Assembly (NCBI RefSeq): GCF_021568775.1
Contig: NZ_JAKGSG010000034.1
Location: forward strand, 62,001-126,000
DNA length: 64,000 nucleotides
Source: Antribacter soli
Lineage (GTDB): Bacteria > Actinomycetota > Actinomycetes > Actinomycetales > Cellulomonadaceae
Reading direction: 5' to 3'
Both the position numbers and the translations under genes were made by a program. Shown here piece after piece: positions 41,874-48,954 of this stretch. Each line of letters starts with the position of its first letter. The first letter of the stretch is position 1. Under the pieces are notes generated by a model. That model saw nothing but the letters and a program-made list of their open reading frames with translations. It was not told the origin of the DNA and did no database searches.

Positions 41874-42208
41874 CCGCCCCTGCGCCGCCGCCGGCCGAGC
41901 TCCTGCGCGAGGTCCGGACGCTGGCCGAGGACCTGCACCCGAGACTGCACCCCGTCTCGGTGCGTGTGCGGCTGGCCGGAACGGGTCCGGCCTTGGCGTC
42001 GTGCGAGGTCTGGACCGGCGACGGCGACGCCCTCTTGGCCCACCGGGTCGACCTGCCCGCCGCCGTCGGGGCCACGATGCTCGACCTCGAACGCGCCCTG
42101 GTCACCGCCGGGTACGTCTACGACCTCACCCCGGACGGACGCCCCAAGTACCGGTACGACGCCAACCACGGCGGCCTCTACACCCTGGACGTCACGCGCC
42201 CCTGGTGA
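41870..42208 (+). CDS. Small hypothetical protein of RiPP operon
   Basis: A 112-residue protein. It has a helical start (PAELLREVRTLAEDLHPRLH) and a strand-rich second half (GTGPALASCEVWTGDGDALL; VTAGYVYDLTPDGRPKYRYD). The coupled ATGA start links it to the HAD gene. It is followed by a 166-base gap before the radical SAM gene, with no terminator that I can see, so the transcript probably continues. No family recognised. Confidence 0.68.
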   Translation: MTAPAPPPAELLREVRTLAEDLHPRLHPVSVRVRLAGTGPALASCEVWTGDGDALLAHRVDLPAAVGATMLDLERALVTAGYVYDLTPDGRPKYRYDANHGGLYTLDVTRPW

Positions 42209-42374
42209 CCGGCCCTGCCACCACAAGTCTTGCGGCCGGACCGACCCCGCCCGGCCGTGAGGCCGCCCCCAGACGGCAGGAACCACGGTCCGGGGCTCCC
42301 CGCCCCTTGGGAGCCCCCGGCCACCGCGACAGAAGCCAAGTCCGCCCGATCGAGAACGACGCCAAGGAGGTGCC

Positions 42375-43526
42375 ATGACCAGGACCAATGCGGGCGAGCG
42401 CGAGGCCGCGGACCGGTTCGAACAGTGGGTCGCGCCACGAGCCAGCCTGTTGGTTCTGCAGCCGACGACGCTGTGCAACCTGGACTGCTCGTACTGCTAC
42501 CTGCCGTTCCGCAAGAAGCGCCAGGAGATGCCGGTCGAGGTCGCAGAAGCGGTCGCCGCGTCGCTCGCTGACGTTCCGCCGAACCACACGACCGAGGTGT
42601 GCTGGCACGGCGGGGAGCCCCTTGCCGCCGGTCCCGAGAAGCTTGCGGCGCTGATGGCACCGTTCGAGGACCTTCGCCGGGCCGGACGCGTGCGGCACAG
42701 CCTGCAAACGAACGCCACGCTGATCAACGACACCTGGTGCGACCTGTTCATCGAGCATGAGGTCAGCGTCGGTGTGAGCATCGACGGGCCGGCCGACCTG
42801 AACGCCGAACGGACAGATTGGTCCGGGCGACCCGCGTACGACCGGATCGTCACCGGGATCGGGACGCTCGCCCGGCGGGGCATCGCGTTCTCGCTCATCG
42901 CGGTGGTCGGCGCGGGCATCGGCCGGGCTACCGAGCTGCTGGACTTCCTGTCGGGCCTCGGGCCGACGTCGATCGGGCTGAACATCGAAGAGTTCGAGGG
43001 CGTCAACGCCGAGCGCACCCAGCCCACCCCGCAGCAGGCCCGAACCTTCTGGACGGACGTGTTCACCTGGTCCGCGGCGCACCAAGGGGTCGAGGTGCGA
43101 GAGCTCGACCGGCTCGGCCGCTACTTGCGCACGATCCGCGCGGGCGGTCGCCAGTGGTGGGAGTCCCACCGGTTTGACCCGCTACCCACCGTGGCGTTCG
43201 ACGGGGACGTCGTGCTGCTGTCGCCCGAGCTCGCCGGGATCCGCGACGACCGCTACGGCGACTTCCTCGCGGGCAACGTCCTGGAACAGTCGTTGAACGA
43301 GATCCTCGACGGCGCACACCGGCTGCGGTACGTGTCCGAGTTCCTCGCCGGGCTGGCGGCGTGCCGTGCGACGTGCGGGTTCTTCGACTTCTGCCGTGGC
43401 GCACAGGCCGGGAACCGGTACTTCGAGAACGGCCGGTTCGACACCACCGAGACCAACTTCTGCCGGGTGTCCAAGCAGGAGCTCGTGCACGCCCTGATCG
43501 ACATCACCCAGAAGGAGACGAACTAG
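42375..43526 (+). CDS. amcB: Cyclophane-forming radical SAM/SPASM peptide maturase, AmcB type
   Basis: A 383-residue radical SAM enzyme. The [4Fe-4S]/SAM motif is CNLDCSYCY (Cys34, 38, 41), followed by the GGEP motif (CWHGGEPLAAG). The C-terminal SPASM-type cysteines are Cys330, 334, 340 and 363 (CRATCGFFDFCRG), for auxiliary clusters. Enzymes of this group join an aromatic side chain to a residue two positions on, making three-residue cyclophanes. The next gene, overlapping by one base, encodes a peptide with exact WDN triads, which fits the AmcA/AmcB pair of actinobacteria. AAGGAGGTGCC precedes the start. Confidence 0.88.
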   Translation: MTRTNAGEREAADRFEQWVAPRASLLVLQPTTLCNLDCSYCYLPFRKKRQEMPVEVAEAVAASLADVPPNHTTEVCWHGGEPLAAGPEKLAALMAPFEDLRRAGRVRHSLQTNATLINDTWCDLFIEHEVSVGVSIDGPADLNAERTDWSGRPAYDRIVTGIGTLARRGIAFSLIAVVGAGIGRATELLDFLSGLGPTSIGLNIEEFEGVNAERTQPTPQQARTFWTDVFTWSAAHQGVEVRELDRLGRYLRTIRAGGRQWWESHRFDPLPTVAFDGDVVLLSPELAGIRDDRYGDFLAGNVLEQSLNEILDGAHRLRYVSEFLAGLAACRATCGFFDFCRGAQAGNRYFENGRFDTTETNFCRVSKQELVHALIDITQKETN

Positions 43527-43723
43527 TGACCCTGATCCTCGACACCGCGAACAACGCCCTCGCGGTGCTCATCGACTCCGACCACGACGCCGTCACCGCC
43601 CTCACCGGCACGGGACGTCCCACGGCGGAGTGGGACAACCGGCCCTCCTGGGACAACTGGAAGAAGGACCCGGGCCCGTGGGACAACCGCCCGAGCTGGG
43701 ACAACTGGAAGAAGAACTCGTAG
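43526..43723 (+). CDS. amcA: Multi-cyclophane RiPP precursor peptide, AmcA type
   Basis: A 65-residue precursor. The GTG start shares its first base with the last base of the maturase TAG, and GGAG lies just before it. Residues 1-30 form the leader (LILDTANNALAVLIDSDHDA). The core holds an exact 12-residue repeat, WDNRPSWDNWKK, at 36-47 and 52-63, giving four Trp-Asp-Asn triads (36-38, 42-44, 52-54, 58-60). These are expected sites for Trp-to-Asn cyclophane bridges. The two repeats differ in codon use at RPS, so they were not just copied recently. The peptide ends in NS. No protease or exporter gene is adjacent. Confidence 0.88.
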   Translation: MTLILDTANNALAVLIDSDHDAVTALTGTGRPTAEWDNRPSWDNWKKDPGPWDNRPSWDNWKKNS

Positions 43724-43734
43724 ACCGCTCGCGC

Positions 43735-43766
43735 GGTGCGTCCCGCGGGGGCCCGCGGGACGCACC
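43735..43766 (+). terminator. Strong hairpin after the precursor gene
   Basis: A perfect 15-base stem (43735-43749 with 43752-43766, beginning GGTGCGTCCCGCGGG) starts 11 bases after the precursor stop. Probably a terminator or an mRNA stabiliser that raises precursor output over downstream genes. Confidence 0.8.
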
Positions 43767-43801
43767 CCCTCCAGCCCATCCCGTCCCTAGGGTGAGGAAC
43801 C

Positions 43802-44473
43802 ATGGACACCTTGACGATCCGCAACCTCGCCGTCGACCTGCCCGTCCTGCACGACGACGAGCTGACGCCTGTGCAGGTTCTCGACACGGATGAGGATCGC
43901 CTGTCGCTGTTCACCTACGGCGAGGCGAGCCTGCGCACCCTCGTCCTGTCCCGAACGCAGATCTTCGACGCCCGCCTGCTGGGCGTGACGGTCCAGCGCG
44001 CGGACCTGGACCACCTACGGATGTCATCCGTCGAGCTCACCCGGTGCGACCTCGCATCGCTGACCCTTACCAGCAGCCGACTCTCCCGGGTCCGGTTCAC
44101 CGACTGCCGACTCCTCGGCGCGCGGCTGAGCGACCTGACCTTCGAGCACGTCGTGTTCGAGCGATGCCGGTTCGACTACGCCACGTTCACCGACATCACG
44201 GCCAAGGGACCAGTCGCGTTCCTCGGCTGCTCTCTGGTCGAGTCCGAGTTCACCGGGTGCGACCTGTCCGGCGTGGTCTTCGATGACTGCGTCCTACGCG
44301 CCACGTCGTTCCAGCCCGGCACCTACAAGGGCACCGACCTGCGCGACAACGACCTATCCGCCATCACAGGCGCGATCAACCTCAAGCGCGTCGTCATCGA
44401 CCAGCACCAGCTCACCGACCTCGCCACGGTCCTCGCCGACGAACTCGAGATCACCTTCGCCGACGACCGATGA
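43802..44473 (+). CDS. Pentapeptide-repeat protein downstream of the RiPP genes
   Basis: A 223-residue protein with a degenerate pentapeptide-repeat β-helix from about residue 40 to 180. Repeats such as LRTLVLSRTQIFDARLLGV, LARLSDLTFEHVVFERCRF and ESEFTGCDLSGVVFDDCVL show the central Leu/Phe every five residues. Pentapeptide proteins can mimic DNA or shield targets from peptide antibiotics, so a self-protection role is attractive but unproven. It lies just past the hairpin behind amcA on the same strand, with its own ATG at 43802. Confidence 0.78.
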   Translation: MDTLTIRNLAVDLPVLHDDELTPVQVLDTDEDRLSLFTYGEASLRTLVLSRTQIFDARLLGVTVQRADLDHLRMSSVELTRCDLASLTLTSSRLSRVRFTDCRLLGARLSDLTFEHVVFERCRFDYATFTDITAKGPVAFLGCSLVESEFTGCDLSGVVFDDCVLRATSFQPGTYKGTDLRDNDLSAITGAINLKRVVIDQHQLTDLATVLADELEITFADDR

Positions 44474-44624
44474 GGTCACGATCCCCCGGACCGAGACAAC
44501 GACCGTCCGGCCGACGGCCAGCGACGAAGGCTAGGACGATGGCGCAATCGTCCCGACCGACAATTGGCGCCCGCTCGCAGGTTCGAACGGGTGAGCAGCG
44601 AACGACGTCGAGCCGCCTGAGGGT

Positions 44625-45152
44625 TCAGCGCGGCGCGACCGCGTCCAGGATCTCGGCCCAGGGAAAGTCGTCGGCCGCCTCGACACCGGACTGGTGGGGC
44701 TCGCTCGGGCCGATCACCACCTCAACGCCCCACCCCGTGAGCGTGTCCAGGCTGCGCTTGAACGTCGGAAGCTGAGCAAAGTTGACGTTCACGTAAGGCC
44801 CGACAACGATCGGCACCCCACGGCCGGTCTGCTCGACCAACCGCGTCAGGATGTAGCTGTCGGCAATGCCCAGCGCCCACTTCGTGATCGTGTTGTACGT
44901 AGCCGGCGCCACGATCACCGCGTCCGGGTCAGGCAGCGAGTACCCGACCGACGTGTGAAAGTCCGTCCGGACCGGGCGGCCCGTCACCTCTGCGATCTCA
45001 GCCATCGTGTCGGGGAACACCGAAGCAGCCCGCTCGGTCGCGAGCACATGCACGTCCCACCCCCGCTCCGCGGCCATCGGGAGCAGCTGCGAAGGCACCT
45101 GCCGGGTAGCGCCAGCGGCCGTGACCACGACATACAGCACACCCAGGCTCAT
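44625..45152 (-). CDS. Flavoprotein of the HFCD type (decarboxylase-like)
   Basis: A 175-residue flavoprotein. VLYVVVTAAGATRQVPSQLL forms the first β-α unit, and DAVIVAPATYNTITKWALGI is the FMN-binding core typical of the Dfp/EpiD/LanD family. These proteins decarboxylate cysteine-like substrates, including C-terminal Cys of some peptides. The AmcA-type peptide here has no Cys, so that reaction does not fit. The ATG at 45152 has a weak ribosome site. It lies downstream of the MurG-like gene on the same strand, separated by about 240 bases that contain a GGTGGCGGGCCGC-type hairpin. Confidence 0.8.
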   Translation of the reverse strand: MSLGVLYVVVTAAGATRQVPSQLLPMAAERGWDVHVLATERAASVFPDTMAEIAEVTGRPVRTDFHTSVGYSLPDPDAVIVAPATYNTITKWALGIADSYILTRLVEQTGRGVPIVVGPYVNVNFAQLPTFKRSLDTLTGWGVEVVIGPSEPHQSGVEAADDFPWAEILDAVAPR

Positions 45153-45390
45153 GCCGCCGACCCTACCAACGGCGATAGCCGCATCGACTTGCCCGGCCAC
45201 CATAGGCAACAGGCCTCTCCGGGCGATCACCCCGCCCTACATGCCCGGGCTCGGGCAAGAGCGAGAGCTCCGGCCGGGACCCGCGCGACTGACACGCAAA
45301 CGACGAGCGGCCCGCCACCTCCAGGTGGCGGGCCGCTCGCTGTCAGCCACCGACCGGCGACCGCGGCGTCTGATCCTCTGACCGCGACGG

Positions 45391-46557
45391 TTACCGCCTG
45401 CCGGTGCGGGCGGCGTCGAGCAGCACGTCCGCCAGCCGCTCAGCCGCGTCCGGTCGGCCGTGCTCCCGGGCGGCGTGAGCCATGCGCTCACGTCGCCCGG
45501 CGTCGGTCAGCAGCGGCTCGACCGCCTCCTGCAACCCCTGGGCCGTGACGTCCCCTTCGAGGGCGACGGCGGCGCCGACGTCCTGCAGCCGGCTCGCGTT
45601 GTGCGCCTGCTCGATCCCCGCGGACGACGCCAACGGCACCAGCACTGAGGGCTTGCCCAGCGCGGTCAGGTCCGCAATCGTGCCCGCCCCGGAGCGGGAG
45701 ACCACGATGTCGGCCAGAGCCAGCACGTCTGGCAGCTCCCCGCCGACGAACCCGAGCACCCGGTACCGGCCCGCCAGATCGGCGGGCAGCGCCGTGGCGG
45801 TCTCGGTCATCGCCTCGACATTGTTCGGGCCGCACTGGTGGATCACATTCGCCCGCTGCAGCAGCCACGGCAGCGACTCGGCGATCAGGGTGTTGATCTG
45901 CACCGACCCCTGCGCCCCACCGGTCACGTAGACCACCGGCAGGCCAGGGTCGAACGAGTCCAGCCCGAGCGTGTCGACCGCCTTCATCGGCTCACCGGTC
46001 AGCACCTCGGCCCGCACCGGGTTGCCCGTCACCACCGCCCGCTCCCGCACCGAAGGCGACAGCAGGTCCAGCGTGGACGGGGACGACACCGCCACCCGGG
46101 CCGCGCCACGGACCAGGACCCGGTTCGCCAGCCCGAGCCGGACCGTCTGTTCGTGCACCACCAGCGGGCGACGCAGCATCTGCGCCGCCAGCCCGATCGG
46201 CACCGCCACATACCCGCCGGTCGACAGCACCACATCGGGCCGGAACCGTGCCACCACCGACCGCGCCTGCGCCACCCCCAGCGGGACCCGGGCCATGTCC
46301 TTCGCGTTCTCCACCGTGAGCATTCCCAGCGGGTTCGACGCCCGGCGGATCTTGCCCGTCGCCACCGGCGCGAACTCGATCCCCTCAGCCTCGGCCACCC
46401 GCGCCTCCAGGCCACCGGCTGTGCCCGCCCACAGCACCCGCACCGTCGTGCCCTCCCTCGCGAGCCGGGACTGCAGCGCCCGCACCGTCGTCAACGCCGG
46501 GTACGTGTGCCCGCCCGTCCCGCCACCGGTCACCAGCAGACGAAACTCAGCAATCAC
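45391..46557 (-). CDS. MurG-like UDP-GlcNAc transferase paralogue
   Basis: A 388-residue GT28 glycosyltransferase like MurG, which makes lipid II by adding GlcNAc to lipid I. The N-terminal glycine loop is GGGTGGHTYPAL (residues 11-22). PDVVLSTGGYVAVPIGLAAQ and VVHEQTVRLGLANR match the acceptor half. The donor site is VVSRSGAGTIADLTALGKPS. Usual MurG has HEQNAVxGxxN, while this has HEQTVRLGLAN. It is not beside other mur genes, so it is an extra copy carried on an island. It could give resistance to, or tailor, an antibiotic, or act on another sugar. GTG start after GAGGAG. Confidence 0.85.
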   Translation of the reverse strand: MIAEFRLLVTGGGTGGHTYPALTTVRALQSRLAREGTTVRVLWAGTAGGLEARVAEAEGIEFAPVATGKIRRASNPLGMLTVENAKDMARVPLGVAQARSVVARFRPDVVLSTGGYVAVPIGLAAQMLRRPLVVHEQTVRLGLANRVLVRGAARVAVSSPSTLDLLSPSVRERAVVTGNPVRAEVLTGEPMKAVDTLGLDSFDPGLPVVYVTGGAQGSVQINTLIAESLPWLLQRANVIHQCGPNNVEAMTETATALPADLAGRYRVLGFVGGELPDVLALADIVVSRSGAGTIADLTALGKPSVLVPLASSAGIEQAHNASRLQDVGAAVALEGDVTAQGLQEAVEPLLTDAGRRERMAHAAREHGRPDAAERLADVLLDAARTGRR

Positions 46558-46669
46558 GGGGCGAACTCCTCGGATCGACGGGCGGGAACGGCACCGACTC
46601 TAGCGGGGGCACCCGTCCGGGACTCCCGCCGATCGGTCATGTCCGACGACAACCCGGCTCGGGCTGGTT

Positions 46670-47185
46670 CTACGCCCGGTCGAAGGGCGCGTCCGGCCCG
46701 AAGAACACCATCACGGCGTCCATGCCGAGCGTGACTCGAGGGGTGGCGTTCTCGTAGCTCAGTTCCGCGGCGGTGATCGTCACAACCTGCTCGGCGGTGC
46801 GCAGCCTGATGAAAGCGTGCGGCTCCGAGTGTCCCCGCAGGCGTGGGCCGACCTCGACGTCGAACGGCACACCGATCAACGGGCGCCAGTGCGGGTGGTC
46901 CTCCACCGTGACAGCCGCGTCAAGGGCGGACGGGATCAAGAGGGGCGGTCCCTCCCAAAGTGCAACGCCGAACTCCCACTCCGCTTGCTCCCAACCGATG
47001 AAGAACTCCGCACCGTCAGTCGTCCGCAGAGCCAGACCCACGGTCGGGACGTGCCCGATCTCGTAGTCCCAGTCCTCGATGTCGCAGGTCCCGTCGTCCC
47101 CCTCGTATCCGAGAGGGAAGTACATGACGGTCGCGAGCCGCCGTCCAGACAGCCGGGCCGCGACGGACCCGGTCTCGTGCGTCAT
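46670..47185 (-). CDS. Hypothetical protein (intact copy of the 22162-22602 gene)
   Basis: A 171-residue soluble protein. It reads MTHETGSVAARLSGRRLATV, then VMYFPLGYEGDDGTCDIEDW, LRTTDGAEFFIGWEQAEWEF and VVTITAAELSYENATPRVTL. It seems β-rich. Its ATG overlaps the stop of the 47182 gene. The second copy in the window (22162-22602) is cut after residue 100. It is followed 113 bases on by the MurG-like gene, so the module order is 47182 gene, this gene, murG-like, flavoprotein. No named family. Confidence 0.75.
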   Translation of the reverse strand: MTHETGSVAARLSGRRLATVMYFPLGYEGDDGTCDIEDWDYEIGHVPTVGLALRTTDGAEFFIGWEQAEWEFGVALWEGPPLLIPSALDAAVTVEDHPHWRPLIGVPFDVEVGPRLRGHSEPHAFIRLRTAEQVVTITAAELSYENATPRVTLGMDAVMVFFGPDAPFDRA

Positions 47186-47718
47186 ACCCATCCCTTCCAC
47201 CGACCCCGCAGCTTCTCGCGGGCCGCATGACGGACCTTCCTGAACGAGGCGTGCACGGCAAGGTCGCTCAGCACGACGTCCGACGTCGCGTGCTCGACCA
47301 GGCGACGCTGGCACCACATCGTCAGGCCCGGAAGGTCATCGGCGATCCGCCGAGGTGACGTCGCCACCTCACGGATCAGCGCCCACTCGCGCAGCCGGCG
47401 TTCCGGGAACTCCCGATCCTCCTCGGTGCGCAGCAGGTCGACCCACGTCCGGCCCTCCGTCTCGTCGACGTACTTGAGGACCTCCGTGACGATGTGAGAG
47501 CCGAGGGCCTCACCCTCAGCCACGATCTCCTTGAGCAGGGGCCGCAAGTCGGCGCGCGGCACGACCTCCCAGTACAGACCCCACCTGGCGTGCTCGTCGC
47601 TGAGGTCGAGATCCTGATCCCCGGCCTCGGCCGCGAGCTGCCGCAGCAACTCAGCACCGCGCTCCGTCAGGCCGGGTCGTTTGGAATCCCCCGTCGACAG
47701 GCGCTCACTCTCCCTCAT
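47182..47718 (-). pseudogene. Internally deleted copy of the 22599-23756 gene
   Basis: A 178-residue frame. The first five residues (MRESE) match the start of the 385-residue copy (MSESK), then the frame jumps at RLST to residue about 220 of that copy (RLSTRRSDLPGLTERG becomes RLSTGDSKRPGLTERG). From there to the end it is highly similar (ALGSHIVTEVLKYVDETEGR; WCQRRLVEHATSDVVLSDLA). The helical N-terminal and S1-like regions are gone. Short RL(ST) identity at both ends suggests deletion by microhomology. The remaining frame is open and still coupled to the next gene, so it may still be expressed. Confidence 0.7.
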
Positions 47719-47772
47719 GGGGTGAGTGTGGCAGCCGAATCAGGCCGGATCGAAGCCCATTACATGGGGGCG

Positions 47773-48072
47773 TCATGTCGGCTCCTTCGAGCGTTCTGGA
47801 AGAACGATCCACGCGATCTGGGGAAGGTCCGAGACGTCGCTGACCGGCCCGACGGCGTGCAGTACGCCGTCCCTCACGTAGACGGCGATGAAGTCTTCAT
47901 GGTCGCAATCCGGGCATTCGCAAAGCCAGCCGTCGACAATTACAAGATCAACAGGGTCACGATTGCGACGGCTGCGGCGATTGAGCCTTGCGGTCCAGTG
48001 GCGCCTCGCGCGAGACCGCAGCCTACAACGGACCTGGAGCACTGCCTGCCGCGGCCGGGGCGGCAACGCCAT
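47773..48072 (-). CDS. Possible small Cys-rich protein, start unclear
   Basis: The believable part is the last 54 residues, VDGWLCECPDCDHEDFIAVY to LPERSKEPT, with a CxCPxCDH zinc-like cluster. The first 40 residues from the ATG at 48072 are Arg-rich and look like read-through of non-coding DNA. No good start lies closer. The DNA here is AT-richer than the surroundings. It may be a broken or very short gene. Confidence 0.3.
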   Translation of the reverse strand: MALPPRPRQAVLQVRCRLRSRARRHWTARLNRRSRRNRDPVDLVIVDGWLCECPDCDHEDFIAVYVRDGVLHAVGPVSDVSDLPQIAWIVLPERSKEPT

Positions 48073-48089
48073 GACTACCCTTGCTCTAC

Positions 48090-48692
48090 ATGGGCCTATT
48101 CAACCTGTTCAGGAAGCCTGCGAAAGACTCACCAGCAGGTAATCCAACACCGGCCAAGACCGCATCGCCCCCTCGGCCGACGTCAGCGCGAGCACTTGCA
48201 CGCGATCTCTTCGAACGCCATCCGAAAGGCGGCGTGAACTGGCACGAGGTCGACGATGGTGGACTCGACTACGACGAGATTGTCCGCGAGTACGACGAAT
48301 TGGTAGACGCAGCTCGGGTCAAGGTCGTCACCGTCGACACCACATCGCTACGCATCCTCGACCTGACCGATTTGGAGTCGACGCGCACGCGGATCAAGGG
48401 ACCGGCACGTTGGTTGCGCGATGGTGAGCGGAAGGAATTCGGAGGGCGCGAGTACCTGCTGATCCGTGAGCCCGACAACGAAGCCGACGCCTCAGCCGTC
48501 GCGGTATTCAGTACGAAGGGCCGCAAGGTCGGCCATCTCTCTGCCTCACGCGCTGCATCGCTGTCGCCCATCCTGGACGCGGTGGACGCAGGTGCGTTCC
48601 GTGTGACGGGCACGGGCACGACGCCGAACAGCACCCAGCTCTGGGTGGACGTTCCGAAGATGGATCCGCTGCGCAGACGTCTGCGGGGTTGA
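48090..48692 (+). CDS. HIRAN-like domain protein
   Basis: A 200-residue protein. It starts MGLFNLFRKPAKDSPAG, a basic flexible tail, then has a polar middle (VNWHEVDDGGLDYDEIVREY). A C-terminal domain (about 105-200) fits the HIRAN pattern: GGREYLLIREPDNEADASAV, AVFSTKGRKVGHLS, and FRVTGTGTTPNSTQLWVDVP. HIRAN domains bind DNA 3' ends or are found in DNA-repair and phage-related proteins. A TTG three codons upstream is an alternative start. The promoter of the trpS leader lies just downstream. Confidence 0.65.
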   Translation: MGLFNLFRKPAKDSPAGNPTPAKTASPPRPTSARALARDLFERHPKGGVNWHEVDDGGLDYDEIVREYDELVDAARVKVVTVDTTSLRILDLTDLESTRTRIKGPARWLRDGERKEFGGREYLLIREPDNEADASAVAVFSTKGRKVGHLSASRAASLSPILDAVDAGAFRVTGTGTTPNSTQLWVDVPKMDPLRRRLRG

Positions 48693-48764
48693 CCAGCTCG
48701 ACCTGGCACGAGCCGCCTTCCAGCTCGACCCGACCTCGCCGCGCCAGCTCAGCACAGCGCCCCC

Positions 48765-48793
48765 GTGACGACGATGCATCCCCAGACTATGCT
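48765..48793 (+). promoter_or_regulatory. Promoter of the trpS leader
   Basis: A GTGACG box (48765-48770) and TATGCT (48788-48793) are separated by 17 bases. Transcription should begin about 48800, right at the ATG of the leader peptide, so the leader mRNA would be leaderless. Confidence 0.6.
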
Positions 48794-48800
48794 CACGGCC

Positions 48801-48845
48801 ATGACTCTCCGGCGTTCCTGGTGGCGGCTGCCCTCGCAGCCGTGA
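48801..48845 (+). CDS. trpS leader peptide with tandem Trp codons
   Basis: A 14-codon frame, MTLRRSWWRLPSQP and stop, with two adjacent TGG codons at positions 7-8. It directly follows the promoter and precedes alternative hairpins ahead of the TrpRS gene. A stalled ribosome on the Trp codons would let the antiterminator form, the classic attenuation design. It is too short for normal gene finders. Confidence 0.75.
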   Translation: MTLRRSWWRLPSQP

Positions 48846-48893
48846 CCTGACGCGCCCGCCCGCCGTCCCGAGCTGCCTGCCGCAGCCCGGGAC
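48825..48893 (+). promoter_or_regulatory. Transcription attenuator of trpS
   Basis: Three mutually exclusive pairings are visible. CGGCTG (48825-48830) with CAGCCG (48837-48842) forms a pause hairpin overlapping the Trp codons' downstream side. GCAGC (48836-48840) with GCTGC (48872-48876) could form an antiterminator. GTCCCG-A-GCTGC (48865-48876) with GCAGC-C-CGGGAC (48882-48893) forms the terminator, followed by TTCTGCATTT. Confidence 0.7.
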
Positions 48894-48954
48894 TTCTGCA
48901 TTTCAGGGGTGGTCTCCGGGCCCGTGGCAGGCTCGAGCAACGAGGAGACCATCC

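Noticed and set aside
44625-45152. A LanD-type peptide cysteine decarboxylase for the local RiPP
   Set aside because: The precursor peptide has no cysteine at all, so there is no substrate for that reaction in this cluster.
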